Source of the DNA: a virus
Direction: 5' to 3' (one strand)
DNA length: 64,000 nucleotides
IMG/VR virus record: IMGVR_UViG_3300036985_007703
Location: 1-64,000 of that record
Shown: positions 38,416 through 45,707 of the stretch, piece by piece
How the letters are laid out: the number at the start of each line of letters is the position of its first letter
Numbering within the stretch: the first letter of the stretch is position 1
The notes under the pieces: generated by a model
Told to the model about the DNA's origin: nothing
The model's input: only the letters and a program-made list of their open reading frames with translations
Database searches by the model: none
Made by a program: the position numbers and the translations under genes

Positions 38416-39219
38416 TCATCGCCGTCCCCGCGTCACGATGGCACCAGGCCCCGCCGCGAACAGCTCAAAGGCTATCGCATAGACCTGCCGCAGGAGGCCA
38501 GGGTGCTCGCCCGCATCCAGCGACTCCGCGAGGTCCAACACGCTCATCTCCGCGCGGTCCGCCCGCCGCTTGAGGTCCAGGTGGCAGCGGTCCCGCACCT
38601 CGCGATACAGGCGGTTCCAGGTCTCGCGGTAGTCCGCCCCCGTGAGCTGGCAGAACCCCCGCACCACCTGGTTGATCTGCATGCGCTCCGTCAGCTCCGG
38701 GGCCGGCAGGGCCGGTGCCGGGAGGGCCCGTAGCGCCTGATCGCCCGCCGCGGCGCGCGCCTCAATAGCGTCCACCCGCTGCGCCAACGCCGCCGTCTGG
38801 CGCTCCTGCTCAGCCAAGGCCTGCACCGACTCCAGCAACAGCTCGATCTGCGTCTTGGCCCGTCCCGCCACCGCGTATTGCCCCGTGCGCCGGATGCGCG
38901 GGAGCACCTCCCCCGCGATCCACTTCTGGAACGGCAGGGCCATCGGCTTGTCCGATCGGGCCAGGAAGAAATAGAGGCCCTGCTCGGAAAGGCAAAGGAT
39001 TTCCTGCACTCCGCCAGGGGTCGGTATTGGATACCGCCCCTTCCACTCCTCCGGGATGTGGTCCGTCATGCGCTTAGCGTTGTCTGCTGTCGATTCGGGA
39101 TACCCCAGGGCCAACGCGACATCTCGCGCCACCCACCAGGGCTCGCCCTCGATCAGCTCGACGCGCACCGCCCGTTGCTCAAAATCAAACACCTGCACCA
39201 CCGCTTGCTGCTCGCTCAT
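38416..39219 (-). CDS. BRO-N domain protein (antirepressor-like)
   Basis: 267 aa. EQRAVRVELIEGEPWWVARD, VALALGYPESTADNAKRMTD, QGLYFFLARSDKPMALPFQK and EVLPRIRRTGQYAV give the BRO-N family pattern found in phage antirepressors and DNA-binding proteins. A coiled coil (LLLESVQALAEQERQTAALA) links to a C-terminal domain (MQINQVVRGFCQLTGADYRE). Possibly a regulator; absence of integrase means a lytic role is equally likely. Confidence 0.8.
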   Translation of the reverse strand: MSEQQAVVQVFDFEQRAVRVELIEGEPWWVARDVALALGYPESTADNAKRMTDHIPEEWKGRYPIPTPGGVQEILCLSEQGLYFFLARSDKPMALPFQKWIAGEVLPRIRRTGQYAVAGRAKTQIELLLESVQALAEQERQTAALAQRVDAIEARAAAGDQALRALPAPALPAPELTERMQINQVVRGFCQLTGADYRETWNRLYREVRDRCHLDLKRRADRAEMSVLDLAESLDAGEHPGLLRQVYAIAFELFAAGPGAIVTRGRR

Positions 39220-39279
39220 CGCTCCGCTCCTGGGCCCTCGCCCGCAACCGTCAGCCGTTCAACCGTTCCACCGTACCAC

Positions 39280-39603
39280 TCACCGCCGCCGCACGAGCCA
39301 CGCGGGGATCCCCTCGGGGCCCACCGGGGCGGCTGGGGCCGCGCTCCGCCGCTGCGCCTGCACCTGCGCCAAGGCCTCGTCCAGCATCCGCAGGACCCCC
39401 TCGTGGGCCTCCACGAGCCCCTCCAGGCGCCGGCGCTCCGCCCGCAGCGCCCCGAGGTCCCGCGCGAGGCCCTCCGCGAGGCAGGGCCAGCAGCGGTGCT
39501 GTCCCTCCAGCAGGACAGCCGCGCGCCCCCCGCAGGCCCCGCACTCCTCCCCCCGCAGGCCTACCCGCGTCCACCGCGGGCACCCCTCCGTCAAGAAGCC
39601 CAT
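39280..39603 (-). CDS. Zinc ribbon plus coiled-coil protein
   Basis: 107 aa. CGACGGRAAVLLEGQHRCWPC contains two CxxC pairs; then a coiled coil (RDLGALRAERRRLEGLVEAH). SD GGGAGG before ATG 39603. Unknown function; could be regulatory. Confidence 0.65.
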   Translation of the reverse strand: MGFLTEGCPRWTRVGLRGEECGACGGRAAVLLEGQHRCWPCLAEGLARDLGALRAERRRLEGLVEAHEGVLRMLDEALAQVQAQRRSAAPAAPVGPEGIPAWLVRRR

Positions 39604-39876
39604 GTTGTTGCCTCCCCCGCGCCATGCCGCGCGGCCCGCCGCCCCCCGCCGGGGGCCGGGTTCGCGGCCGGCACCCCCTCACGCATTGTCGTGGTTCCCC
39701 GCCCCCCCCGCTGTTCATCGCACCAAAACAAATCCATTGTGGCCCTGCGAGGGCCCTGCCAAGGGGAGCGCCCGTGAGTTGACAGGGGGCAGCAGGCCGC
39801 GCCGCACGCCGCGCCCCCACCCCGTCGCTGTGTCCACGTTCGCACCCGATCGGGCTACCACGGGGCCACCGTGTTT
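39604..39876 (-). other. Gene-poor leader, about 270 bases
   Basis: No convincing gene. A frame from ATG near 39738 reads MDLFWCDEQRGGRGTTTMRE but runs into GC-rich low-complexity sequence. Plus-strand TTGACA at 39779 has no -10. Leader of the 39603 gene. Confidence 0.4.
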
Positions 39877-39882
39877 GTCAAC
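39853..39882 (-). promoter_or_regulatory. Possible promoter of the 39603-27841 early region
   Basis: GTTGACAAAC: -35 TTGACA (39882-39877), whose TGA is the stop codon of the 39878 gene; the -10 is weak (GTAGCC at 18 bases). Confidence 0.45.
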
Positions 39883-40120
39883 TTTCATCCTCCTCCCCCG
39901 CACTTTCCCCCGCCGCGCCCCGCGCCACGAGCCGCACGCGCCCCCGCTGGGGCACCCACAACATCGCCGCCGCCTTGGCCCCCGCCCGCCGGTGCAGGCT
40001 CACCCACCAGCCCTCCTCCCCGTCCAGCGCCCCCCGCGTCACCTCCACGCGCAGCCCCACGAGGTCCGCCGCCATGCGGCGCACCACCCCCCAGCCCTCC
40101 CAGCCATCGCCCAAGAACAT
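39878..40120 (-). CDS. Hypothetical 80-aa protein
   Basis: MFLGDGWEGWGVVRRMAADL then beta-rich EEGWWVSLHRRAGAKAAAML, with an acidic end. ATG 40120 has the strong SD GAGGAGG. Stop overlaps the -35 of the next promoter. Unknown. Confidence 0.65.
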   Translation of the reverse strand: MFLGDGWEGWGVVRRMAADLVGLRVEVTRGALDGEEGWWVSLHRRAGAKAAAMLWVPQRGRVRLVARGAAGESAGEEDES

Positions 40121-40349
40121 CGACGCCTCCTCGCTCTCCGGCCTGCCCCGCCCCATCCTACCACAGCCCGCCCCAGTTATCGCGCGAGACCCCCGCGCGG
40201 CTTCATCCGCCTCGGACCCCGCGCGCCATCGTCCCCTCTGGGCCGCCTGTCCCTCCCCCGAGCCCAGAGCCCAGAGCCAGTCCCCCATGTCTCATCCTCG
40301 TTCTCGTCTTAGATCTCGTGAGAAGACGCGCGGCTCTGCGCGCGCGGCG
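40121..40349 (-). other. Gene-free region after the bidirectional terminator
   Basis: About 230 bases without a supportable gene. An extended -10-like TGGTAGGAT lies at 40146-40155 but no clear -35. Probably the leader/promoter region of the first early gene. Confidence 0.4.
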
Positions 40350-40372
40350 AAAACCCCCCGTAAGGGGGGTTT
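40350..40372 (-). terminator. Bidirectional rho-independent terminator
   Basis: AAAACCCCCC-GTAA-GGGGGGTTT: a 6-bp GC stem with A-tract on one side and T-tract on the other, so it works in both directions. It separates the late genes to the right from the early region to the left. Confidence 0.85.
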
Positions 40373-40771
40373 GAGCTAAGACCCGTAAGGGACTCCGGAG
40401 ATCCACGCGCGCTCCAATCGCGCGAAGACGCCCCCGGATCGAACGCCCGTCATCATGCGCGAGATCAGCGGGGGAGCGCCACGCTCATGGAGATTCTCGA
40501 GGCTGCGTACGCGCGTACGCAACATCGAGGATGCACCTTAACTTTCTCCAGCATCTACGCGCAACCGTTGGCGAAATCCGCGCAGCGCGCGCTCCGCGTG
40601 CCACCTTGCCTTCTTGCCACTGCGTACGTCGGTCGGAGAATCTACATCAACGATGGCGATCAATCTCCACGTAATCTCGGGCCTTCGCGCCAGCGCGAGG
40701 GCCCACTGCATACGCAACATCGTGACTTTACATGAAGGATTGATCCTTAACCCCGCGCCGCACCAAGGGAA
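40373..40771. other. Lower-GC region with repeats and two tiny candidate ORFs
   Basis: About 400 bases with a visibly lower GC content than the rest. Contains direct repeats TACGCAACATCG at 40516-40527 and 40711-40722, the palindrome at 40504-40521, a CAAGGG-TTAGTT-CCCTTG hairpin near 40765-40782, and two short minus-strand frames: 40538-40720 (60 aa, MLRMQWALALARRPEI start) and 40376-40525 (49 aa, MLRTRVRSLENL start). Both begin within the TACGCAACATCG repeat. Whether these are genes, a small RNA, or a replication/packaging site is not known. Confidence 0.4.
40504..40521. repeat. 18-bp perfect palindrome
   Basis: TGCGTACGCGCGTACGCA; the same GTACGC palindrome type as at 60274-60293. Confidence 0.8.
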
Positions 40772-41155
40772 CTAACCCTTGTTCCCCTCATCCCCGTGGA
40801 GGAACGTGCGCAGGATCGCGGCCACCCCGCCCTCGGCCTCCGCCGGGGGCACGCTGGTGCGCGCCTGCACCGCGGCCACCGCGCGCCCCACCCCATCGCC
40901 CGCCGCGGCCAGCGCGTCCACCTGCACCTGCAGGGCATCCGCGCGCTCCCGGTGCTGCTTGAGGGCCGCCATCATGCCGAGGCGCGCCCGCTCCAGGGCC
41001 CCCACCTGGACCTCCGCCGCGACGAGGGCCTGCCCCAGCGCCGCGACCTCGCGCTCCACGCGCGCGAGCCCCGCCGTCAGCGCCCGCACGGTCCCCGCCA
41101 GCTCCGCGACCCGCGCCTCCACCCCCACCCACGAGGGCGCCCGCGGCGGCGTCAC
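40772..41155 (-). CDS. Coiled-coil protein, last gene of the late unit
   Basis: 127 aa. EARVAELAGTVRALTAGLAR and ADALQVQVDALAAAGDGVGR form long heptad-containing helices. GTG 41155 overlaps the upstream stop (GTGA). A hairpin overlaps its own stop. Structural or assembly role is a guess. Confidence 0.65.
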   Translation of the reverse strand: MTPPRAPSWVGVEARVAELAGTVRALTAGLARVEREVAALGQALVAAEVQVGALERARLGMMAALKQHRERADALQVQVDALAAAGDGVGRAVAAVQARTSVPPAEAEGGVAAILRTFLHGDEGNKG

Positions 41156-41748
41156 GAGCGACCCCGCACCCCCGCCGCGTCCTCCTCCGTCACCACCCCA
41201 AACGAGGCCGTGATGGCCTCCACGTCGATACTCGGCGGCGGCGCCACCGTGGGCACCGGGGGCGGCCCCAGCGGCACGAGGCTCCCCCCCAGGCGCACCA
41301 CCCACGCGGCCAGCGCCGTCGCCACCCCGTACGCCGCCTGACGCCAGGAGGTCGGCAGGGCCCCCAGCTCCACGTGGAGCCCCCGCGCCACCGCCAGCAA
41401 CAGTTCTAGCCCGTGGACCCCCCACACGGCCCCCGCCTCGTGGCCATCGGCCCCGCGCAAGCTCCCCGGCGCCCCGAGGGGCCGGTGCCAGCGCGCGAGC
41501 CCCATCACCAGCGCCGGGGGAAGCCCCCCCGCCACCAGCGCGTCCACCGCGTAGATCCCATGCCCATCCGCCCCCACCACGCGCAGGAGCCCCTCCACCG
41601 CCGCGCGGTCCAGGGCCTGGCGCCCCGCCGCCGCCCGCGTCCCCACGCGCGTCCCCAGCGCCGGCGTCCGCATCTGCCCCGCCAGCTCCGCCGCGGCCCC
41701 CGCCCGCGCCCCGTCCGGCCGCGTCGGCCGTCCCTGCTCGTCGCCCAT
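41152..41748 (-). CDS. Hypothetical 198-aa protein
   Basis: Ala/Gly-rich helical protein (LARWHRPLGAPGSLRGADGH, LELLLAVARGLHVELGALPT). SD GGAGG at ATG 41748. Directly downstream of a strong promoter. Unknown. Confidence 0.65.
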   Translation of the reverse strand: MGDEQGRPTRPDGARAGAAAELAGQMRTPALGTRVGTRAAAGRQALDRAAVEGLLRVVGADGHGIYAVDALVAGGLPPALVMGLARWHRPLGAPGSLRGADGHEAGAVWGVHGLELLLAVARGLHVELGALPTSWRQAAYGVATALAAWVVRLGGSLVPLGPPPVPTVAPPPSIDVEAITASFGVVTEEDAAGVRGRS

Positions 41749-41781
41749 CACGCGCCTCCTCTGCTGGATCGTCTCTGGGGT

Positions 41782-41810
41782 ATTGTAGGCCGCCGCAGGG
41801 GCGCTATCAA
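41782..41810 (-). promoter_or_regulatory. Strong sigma70-type promoter of the 41748-40772 unit
   Basis: -35 TTGATA (41810-41805), 17 bases, -10 TACAAT (41787-41782), the best -10 in the window. It lacks the AAACC extension of the early promoters. Confidence 0.75.
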
Positions 41811-41816
41811 GGCGCC

Positions 41817-41832
41817 GCGCACGCGCATGCGC
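41817..41832. repeat. Imperfect palindrome
   Basis: GCGCACGCGCATGCGC, one mismatch from a perfect dyad, just upstream of the TACAAT promoter. Confidence 0.55.
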
Positions 41833-41847
41833 AAGCAGAATGGAGGG

Positions 41848-42726
41848 TTAGTTGCGCTTGCGCCGCTGCCCCTTGGCCGGAGCCGCGTCCCGCGCCGGCG
41901 TCCGCCCCACGCGAGGCTCCTGCCAGGGGTGCCGCCAGACCGCCACCGCCACGCGCCCCTCGTCGCCGTCCGCCAGGTCCAGGGCCCGCACCCACGCCGG
42001 GGTCTCCTCCAACGCGCGGACCACGTCCGCGTCCGAGGCCTCCGCGCCCTCTGCCCCCCACAGGGCATGGGGGCGCCCCGTGTCGGGGTCCTCGTACCGC
42101 CACTCCGCGAGCCGCGCGCGCCACTCGTCCGGCGGCACGCCCTCCTCAGGGATCGGCTCCCAGGCGAACCAGGCCGTCAGGGGCACGCTGTCGCCCCCCG
42201 GCTGGGGGCGCCGCGCCCAGGACCGCCGCCCCTTATTGGGGAAGCCCGCGCTCGTCGCCTCGACCAGGCTCCGCAGCCGCTGGCTCAGCGACACGGCCTC
42301 GCCCTTCAGCGTCCAGGGCCCCTCGAACTCCGCGCGCCTCTTGCCCACGAGCTTGTAGTACTTCGCGTCCTTCGCGGCGTGGTTCCGGTCCTTCTGGTGC
42401 TTCTGGATGTACTTGCGCCCGCGCGGCGTCTGCTGGTGCGGCTTCGTCCGCTTGAAGTACGGCAACTTGGGCCCGTGGTGCAACGCCGCGACCCCGCGCG
42501 CGATGGCGTGCGCCGTCGGGGCGTCCGAGCGCCGCGGGGGCCCCTTCTTCCGCAGCCCCCCCACGATCGCCACCACGGCATGCCGCGTGTAGGGGTCCGC
42601 CGCCCGCGGCTTCTGCACCTTGATCGCGGCGCCCCCGTGGGGCGTCTTCCCCTCGACCAGGGCCCGCAGGCGCGCGCTGAGCCGCTCCCCGCGCGTCAGC
42701 AGCACGGCGTCAGATGCTCCACGCAT
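41848..42726 (-). CDS. Tagged late protein with a second internal tag copy
   Basis: 292 aa. Near the N-terminus LSARLRALVEG matches the shared capsid-targeting-like peptide of this cluster; around residue 150 SLSQRLRSLVEATSAG repeats it inside the chain. The rest is basic and Lys-rich (KYIQKHQKDRNHAAKDAKYYK region), fitting a DNA-binding internal head protein. ATG 42726 overlaps the upstream gene by 17 bases. Family unknown. Confidence 0.7.
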   Translation of the reverse strand: MRGASDAVLLTRGERLSARLRALVEGKTPHGGAAIKVQKPRAADPYTRHAVVAIVGGLRKKGPPRRSDAPTAHAIARGVAALHHGPKLPYFKRTKPHQQTPRGRKYIQKHQKDRNHAAKDAKYYKLVGKRRAEFEGPWTLKGEAVSLSQRLRSLVEATSAGFPNKGRRSWARRPQPGGDSVPLTAWFAWEPIPEEGVPPDEWRARLAEWRYEDPDTGRPHALWGAEGAEASDADVVRALEETPAWVRALDLADGDEGRVAVAVWRHPWQEPRVGRTPARDAAPAKGQRRKRN

Positions 42727-43033
42727 CCCAGGCCGCCTCAAACTGCTTGTGCGCCTCGGCCACGGCTGCCTGCGCCTCGAAGATCTCCCGCGCGCCCTTC
42801 GCCATGTCCGTGGCCTGGTATTCCCTAATCGGCACGTCGATCTCCCAGTGCATCAGCGGGCGCACCCCCGCCATCTCCTTGCGCTTCTTCTCCAGGCCCT
42901 TCACCGCCTGGGTCAGGGCCTCCGCCGCCTTGAGGACGGGGTCCACCTTGGGGATCGGCTTGCGGGTCTTCAGGATCTCCGCCGGGATGGTCACCTCGTC
43001 CAACTGCCGGATCAGCGCCTTCATGCTCCTCAT
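42710..43033 (-). CDS. Tagged late protein, 107 aa
   Basis: N-terminus MRSMKALIRQLDEV (tag), then helices (LKAAEALTQAVKGLEKKRKE) and TDMAKGAREIFEAQAAVAEA. Helical bundle-like, unknown family. Part of the cluster of tagged small proteins. Confidence 0.7.
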   Translation of the reverse strand: MRSMKALIRQLDEVTIPAEILKTRKPIPKVDPVLKAAEALTQAVKGLEKKRKEMAGVRPLMHWEIDVPIREYQATDMAKGAREIFEAQAAVAEAHKQFEAAWDAWSI

Positions 43034-43359
43034 ACGGGTCTCCCCATCGCGAGTTCCCAGGCGTTCATCACGCCCCACTTGGCCTCGTCAATAGCGATCA
43101 GTTGCTCCTGGTACGCCGACATCGCCTGGCGGTCCGCCCGGTCCAGCCCCTTGACCAGCTTGGCCAGGGCCGCGACCTCCTTGTCGAACCGCGCCACCGC
43201 CGCATGCACGCCCTTGAGCACGGCCTCCGTCGGCACGTGCATCTGCTGGTTCCGCTGGTCGATCTCGCGCCGCCGCGCCTCCTTCGACTGGAAGTCCCCC
43301 GGCGCCACCTCGCGCCGCCGCTGGACGCCCTCGATCACCGCGCTCATCCGCTGTGCCAT
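43030..43359 (-). CDS. Tagged late protein, 109 aa
   Basis: N-terminus MAQRMSAVIEGVQRRREV (tag), followed by a charged helical body (ARRREIDQRNQQMHV, KEVAALAKLVKGLDRADRQA). Overlaps the next gene slightly. Unknown. Confidence 0.7.
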   Translation of the reverse strand: MAQRMSAVIEGVQRRREVAPGDFQSKEARRREIDQRNQQMHVPTEAVLKGVHAAVARFDKEVAALAKLVKGLDRADRQAMSAYQEQLIAIDEAKWGVMNAWELAMGRPV

Positions 43360-43361
43360 CG

Positions 43362-43706
43362 TCACTCCTCCGTATCGGGGTGGGCCGCGCCGTGCGCGAA
43401 CCCCACCTGGAACAGCAGCCCGTCGACCGCCTTGTTCAGCGCGATCACCGCCGCCTGCATGCGGGGGTCCGTCGCCGGGCGGTCCAGCCCCTGGACCAGC
43501 TCCGCTACGCGCCCCGCCGCCTGCTGCAGCGCCGCCGCCTTGGCCCCCGCGGCCTGGCGCGCGTTGGCCACGCCCCGCGCATCCTGCGGGGAGCGCCACG
43601 CCACGTTCATCCCGCTGGTGACCTGCCCCCAGTTGGGGGGCACGCCCTCGGCCAGCAGCCCCGAGGCGACCAGACTCGCCTCGATCATCGTGCGCATGCG
43701 CGTCAT
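43362..43706 (-). CDS. Tagged late protein, 114 aa
   Basis: N-terminus MTRMRTMIEASLVASG (tag), then LQQAAGRVAELVQGLDRPAT. SD AAGGAGG. Helical; unknown family. Confidence 0.7.
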   Translation of the reverse strand: MTRMRTMIEASLVASGLLAEGVPPNWGQVTSGMNVAWRSPQDARGVANARQAAGAKAAALQQAAGRVAELVQGLDRPATDPRMQAAVIALNKAVDGLLFQVGFAHGAAHPDTEE

Positions 43707-43715
43707 GGCGCCTCC

Positions 43716-44105
43716 TTACTCGGTCGCACCCCTGAATTTCCATTCCTTCTTGGCGAAGTCGTACCACGCCTGTAGCAGCGTGATCCCATTGCTTCCGCCA
43801 GCCCTGTGCTCCCACGAAATATCCATGGGGATCTGCATCATGTTGTGCTGGGCGCTGTAGTGCCCCGCGCCCTTCACGACCACCGTGCTCATCACGGCCT
43901 CGAAAACCCCCGCCTTGCCCACTAGCTCGTCGCTCTTCACGATCAAACGCCAGGGTCCAGCAGACGACAACTTGGCCGTCAACTTCACCGGCACCTTGAG
44001 GACCTTGGAGACTTGTTGCTCCAGCGACTTGATGTCGATCTCGTCCTCGCTCGGTCCTTCAGCGGCCTCGTGCAACCGCCCGATCAGGGTGCTCATCTTC
44101 TGCAT
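43716..44105 (-). CDS. Tagged late protein, 129 aa
   Basis: MQKMSTLIGRLHEAAEG (tag), then beta-rich sequence (PVKLTAKLSSAGPWRLIVKS, VFEAVMSTVVVKGAGHYSAQ). Same fold type as several other members; unknown function. Confidence 0.7.
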   Translation of the reverse strand: MQKMSTLIGRLHEAAEGPSEDEIDIKSLEQQVSKVLKVPVKLTAKLSSAGPWRLIVKSDELVGKAGVFEAVMSTVVVKGAGHYSAQHNMMQIPMDISWEHRAGGSNGITLLQAWYDFAKKEWKFRGATE

Positions 44106-44173
44106 GGTATCTCCATTCTCAGGGGCGCCACCGGCGCCGCGTTTGCTACTTCGCGAGCCCCGCGCGCGCCGCC

Positions 44174-44695
44174 CTACGGCAGCACGTAAATGGTGCTGAC
44201 CCCGCGCTTGCGCGCCTCCGCCTGGGCCGCCTTGACCGCCTCGGCATAGAGCATGTTGCCGCCGGGGGCGAACGCCTCGTCCGACCGCATGTCCGGGTCC
44301 TGCGTGCCGATGCCGAACATCCAGTTGCCGCGCCCCCGCGGGGCCGCCCCGTGGTTGAAGCGGTACAGGTTGGTCTCCACGTTGACCTTGCCGGTCGCCT
44401 CTTCCAAGCGCCGGATCAGGCTCTGCATCTTCGTCATGGTGTCCTCACCCTTGATGGCCCGCTCGTAGGCCGCATCTTTGCCCTTGGCCGCCGCGTCGCG
44501 CCCATGCGCCCGGATGGCCTTCCGGCCCTTGGCCGTCTTGTTCTTCGTGCCGGGCTCGTAGTAGCCGGCCTTGTTCCCGCCCGCCTTGCAGATCGCGAAA
44601 GCCGCGCCCTTGTCCTTGCCGCCCTTGGTGACGCCCGCCACGCAGTGCCGCATGAAGGCGTCCGCCCGCTCGATCAACGCTTGCATCGACTCCAT
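44174..44695 (-). CDS. Two-module tagged protein with an internal start
   Basis: 173 aa. MESMQALIERADAFM (tag), then a Cys/Lys module (RHCVAGVTKGGKDKGAAFAI CKAG; KNKTAKGRKAIRAHGRDAAA) similar to a small domain in phage head proteins. At residue 87 a second tag MTKMQSLIRRLEEATG starts a second domain (VETNLYRFNHGAAPRGRGNW). Its ATG 44437 has SD GGTGAGGACACC, so translation from it could yield an 87-aa protein as well as the fusion. Confidence 0.7.
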   Translation of the reverse strand: MESMQALIERADAFMRHCVAGVTKGGKDKGAAFAICKAGGNKAGYYEPGTKNKTAKGRKAIRAHGRDAAAKGKDAAYERAIKGEDTMTKMQSLIRRLEEATGKVNVETNLYRFNHGAAPRGRGNWMFGIGTQDPDMRSDEAFAPGGNMLYAEAVKAAQAEARKRGVSTIYVLP

Positions 44696-44705
44696 GACCG
44701 CCTCC

Positions 44706-45077
44706 TCACACGCTCGCCAGGATCCGCACGGGGACCGGGCTCGTCGGCGCCGTGGTCCCCGGCGTGCCGGGGCTCGTCACGCAGCAGCACGTGAGCCCCA
44801 CCCCGAACGCCAGGCCCTCCGGCACCGCGAACGACCGCTTGACCGCCGCGGGGACCATCAGCACGAGGTGCGGGTCCACGGTCCCCGGCGCCGCGCTCAC
44901 CGCGTTGTAGCACTTCACGTAGCTGGGGGCCCCCGCGTTGCCCGTGTTGTCGGCCTCCACGAGGTACAGCGTGCAGGGCGCCCCGAAGAGGTTGTTCTGC
45001 GCCGTCGCGCCGAGGGCCGTGTCCACCGCGAGGCGGGTCGCGACCGGGTTCACCTGGGTACTGACTGCCATCGTCAT
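44706..45077 (-). CDS. Putative virion structural protein, 123 aa
   Basis: Untagged. MTMAVSTQVNPVATRLAVDT, then a beta-rich core with Cys (APCTLYLVEADNTGNAGAPS, VGLTCCCVTSPGTPGTTAPT). Resembles small decoration or tail-tip proteins in composition; unproven. Preceded by the palindrome CGCGATCACGTGATCGCG. Confidence 0.55.
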   Translation of the reverse strand: MTMAVSTQVNPVATRLAVDTALGATAQNNLFGAPCTLYLVEADNTGNAGAPSYVKCYNAVSAAPGTVDPHLVLMVPAAVKRSFAVPEGLAFGVGLTCCCVTSPGTPGTTAPTSPVPVRILASV

Positions 45078-45091
45078 CGTCGTACTCCTCG

Positions 45092-45109
45092 CGCGATCAC
45101 GTGATCGCG
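45092..45109. repeat. 18-bp perfect palindrome
   Basis: CGCGATCACGTGATCGCG, located in the 45-base gap upstream of the 45077 start. Confidence 0.8.
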
Positions 45110-45122
45110 GCGTGTGTGCGTC

Positions 45123-45407
45123 TCAACTCGCTACCCACCCATATTGCCCCGACCAACGACACCGGCGTAGAAAATCGCGCGCCGCCGCCTGCGCCGCACG
45201 CCGGCTCGGGAACCAGTCCTCGCCCCCCACGTCCCGCAGGGGGTGGTCGGGGGCCTCGGCCAGCTGGCCCGAGAGGAGGTAGTACCACCCGTCCCCGCGC
45301 GCGCTGCCCTCGGCCTTGCGCACCACCACGGTGATGCCCTTGAGGGCCGCCGGATCGCGCCCTCCCGCGGCCGCCGCCCCCTCCAAGCGCTGCAGCAGCT
45401 CACGCAT
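45123..45407 (-). CDS. Tagged late protein, 94 aa
   Basis: MRELLQRLEGAAAAGG (tag), then a globular beta part (GITVVVRKAEGSARGDGWYY). ATG 45407 preferred over an upstream TTG. Overlaps the next gene. Confidence 0.65.
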   Translation of the reverse strand: MRELLQRLEGAAAAGGRDPAALKGITVVVRKAEGSARGDGWYYLLSGQLAEAPDHPLRDVGGEDWFPSRRAAQAAARDFLRRCRWSGQYGWVAS

Positions 45408-45675
45408 GCCCAGCGCCAAATTTCTGCTCTACCCAGCGCTTGACATCATCAAAATAGGCCCACCCCTTCATCTCTTGCTGTTGCCCCTGCGCGTCGGTAA
45501 ATGAGCCCGATACCTGGGGGCCCGACGAGGAGGCCCACCGCGAGAACGCCACCTTCCCCAGCTGCTCCTCGCCCCGCAGGATGACCCAGGCGTAGCCCTC
45601 GCGGCGCAGCGTCAGCCCGTGCTTGAGGCGCAGCACCTTCGCGGTCTCTTCCAATCGCCCCAACAGCGTTCGCAT
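45400..45675 (-). CDS. Tagged late protein, 91 aa
   Basis: MRTLLGRLEETAKVLR (tag) then a compact sheet (GLTLRREGYAWVILRGEEQL, QEMKGWAYFDDVKRWVEQKF). The palindrome CTGCGCATGCGCATGCGCAG abuts the SD AGGAGGAGCG. Unknown. Confidence 0.65.
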   Translation of the reverse strand: MRTLLGRLEETAKVLRLKHGLTLRREGYAWVILRGEEQLGKVAFSRWASSSGPQVSGSFTDAQGQQQEMKGWAYFDDVKRWVEQKFGAGHA

Positions 45676-45685
45676 CTCGCTCCTC

Positions 45686-45705
45686 CTGCGCATGCGCATG
45701 CGCAG
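45686..45705. repeat. 20-bp perfect palindrome
   Basis: CTGCGCATGCGCATGCGCAG directly followed by the SD of the 45675 gene. Confidence 0.8.
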
Positions 45706-45707
45706 CG

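Noticed and set aside
38416-39219. Evidence for lysogeny from the BRO-N protein
   Set aside because: No integrase, attachment site or repressor-operator region is seen; BRO proteins are also found in lytic phages.
39775-39800. Plus-strand TTGACA
   Set aside because: No -10 element and no plus-strand gene.
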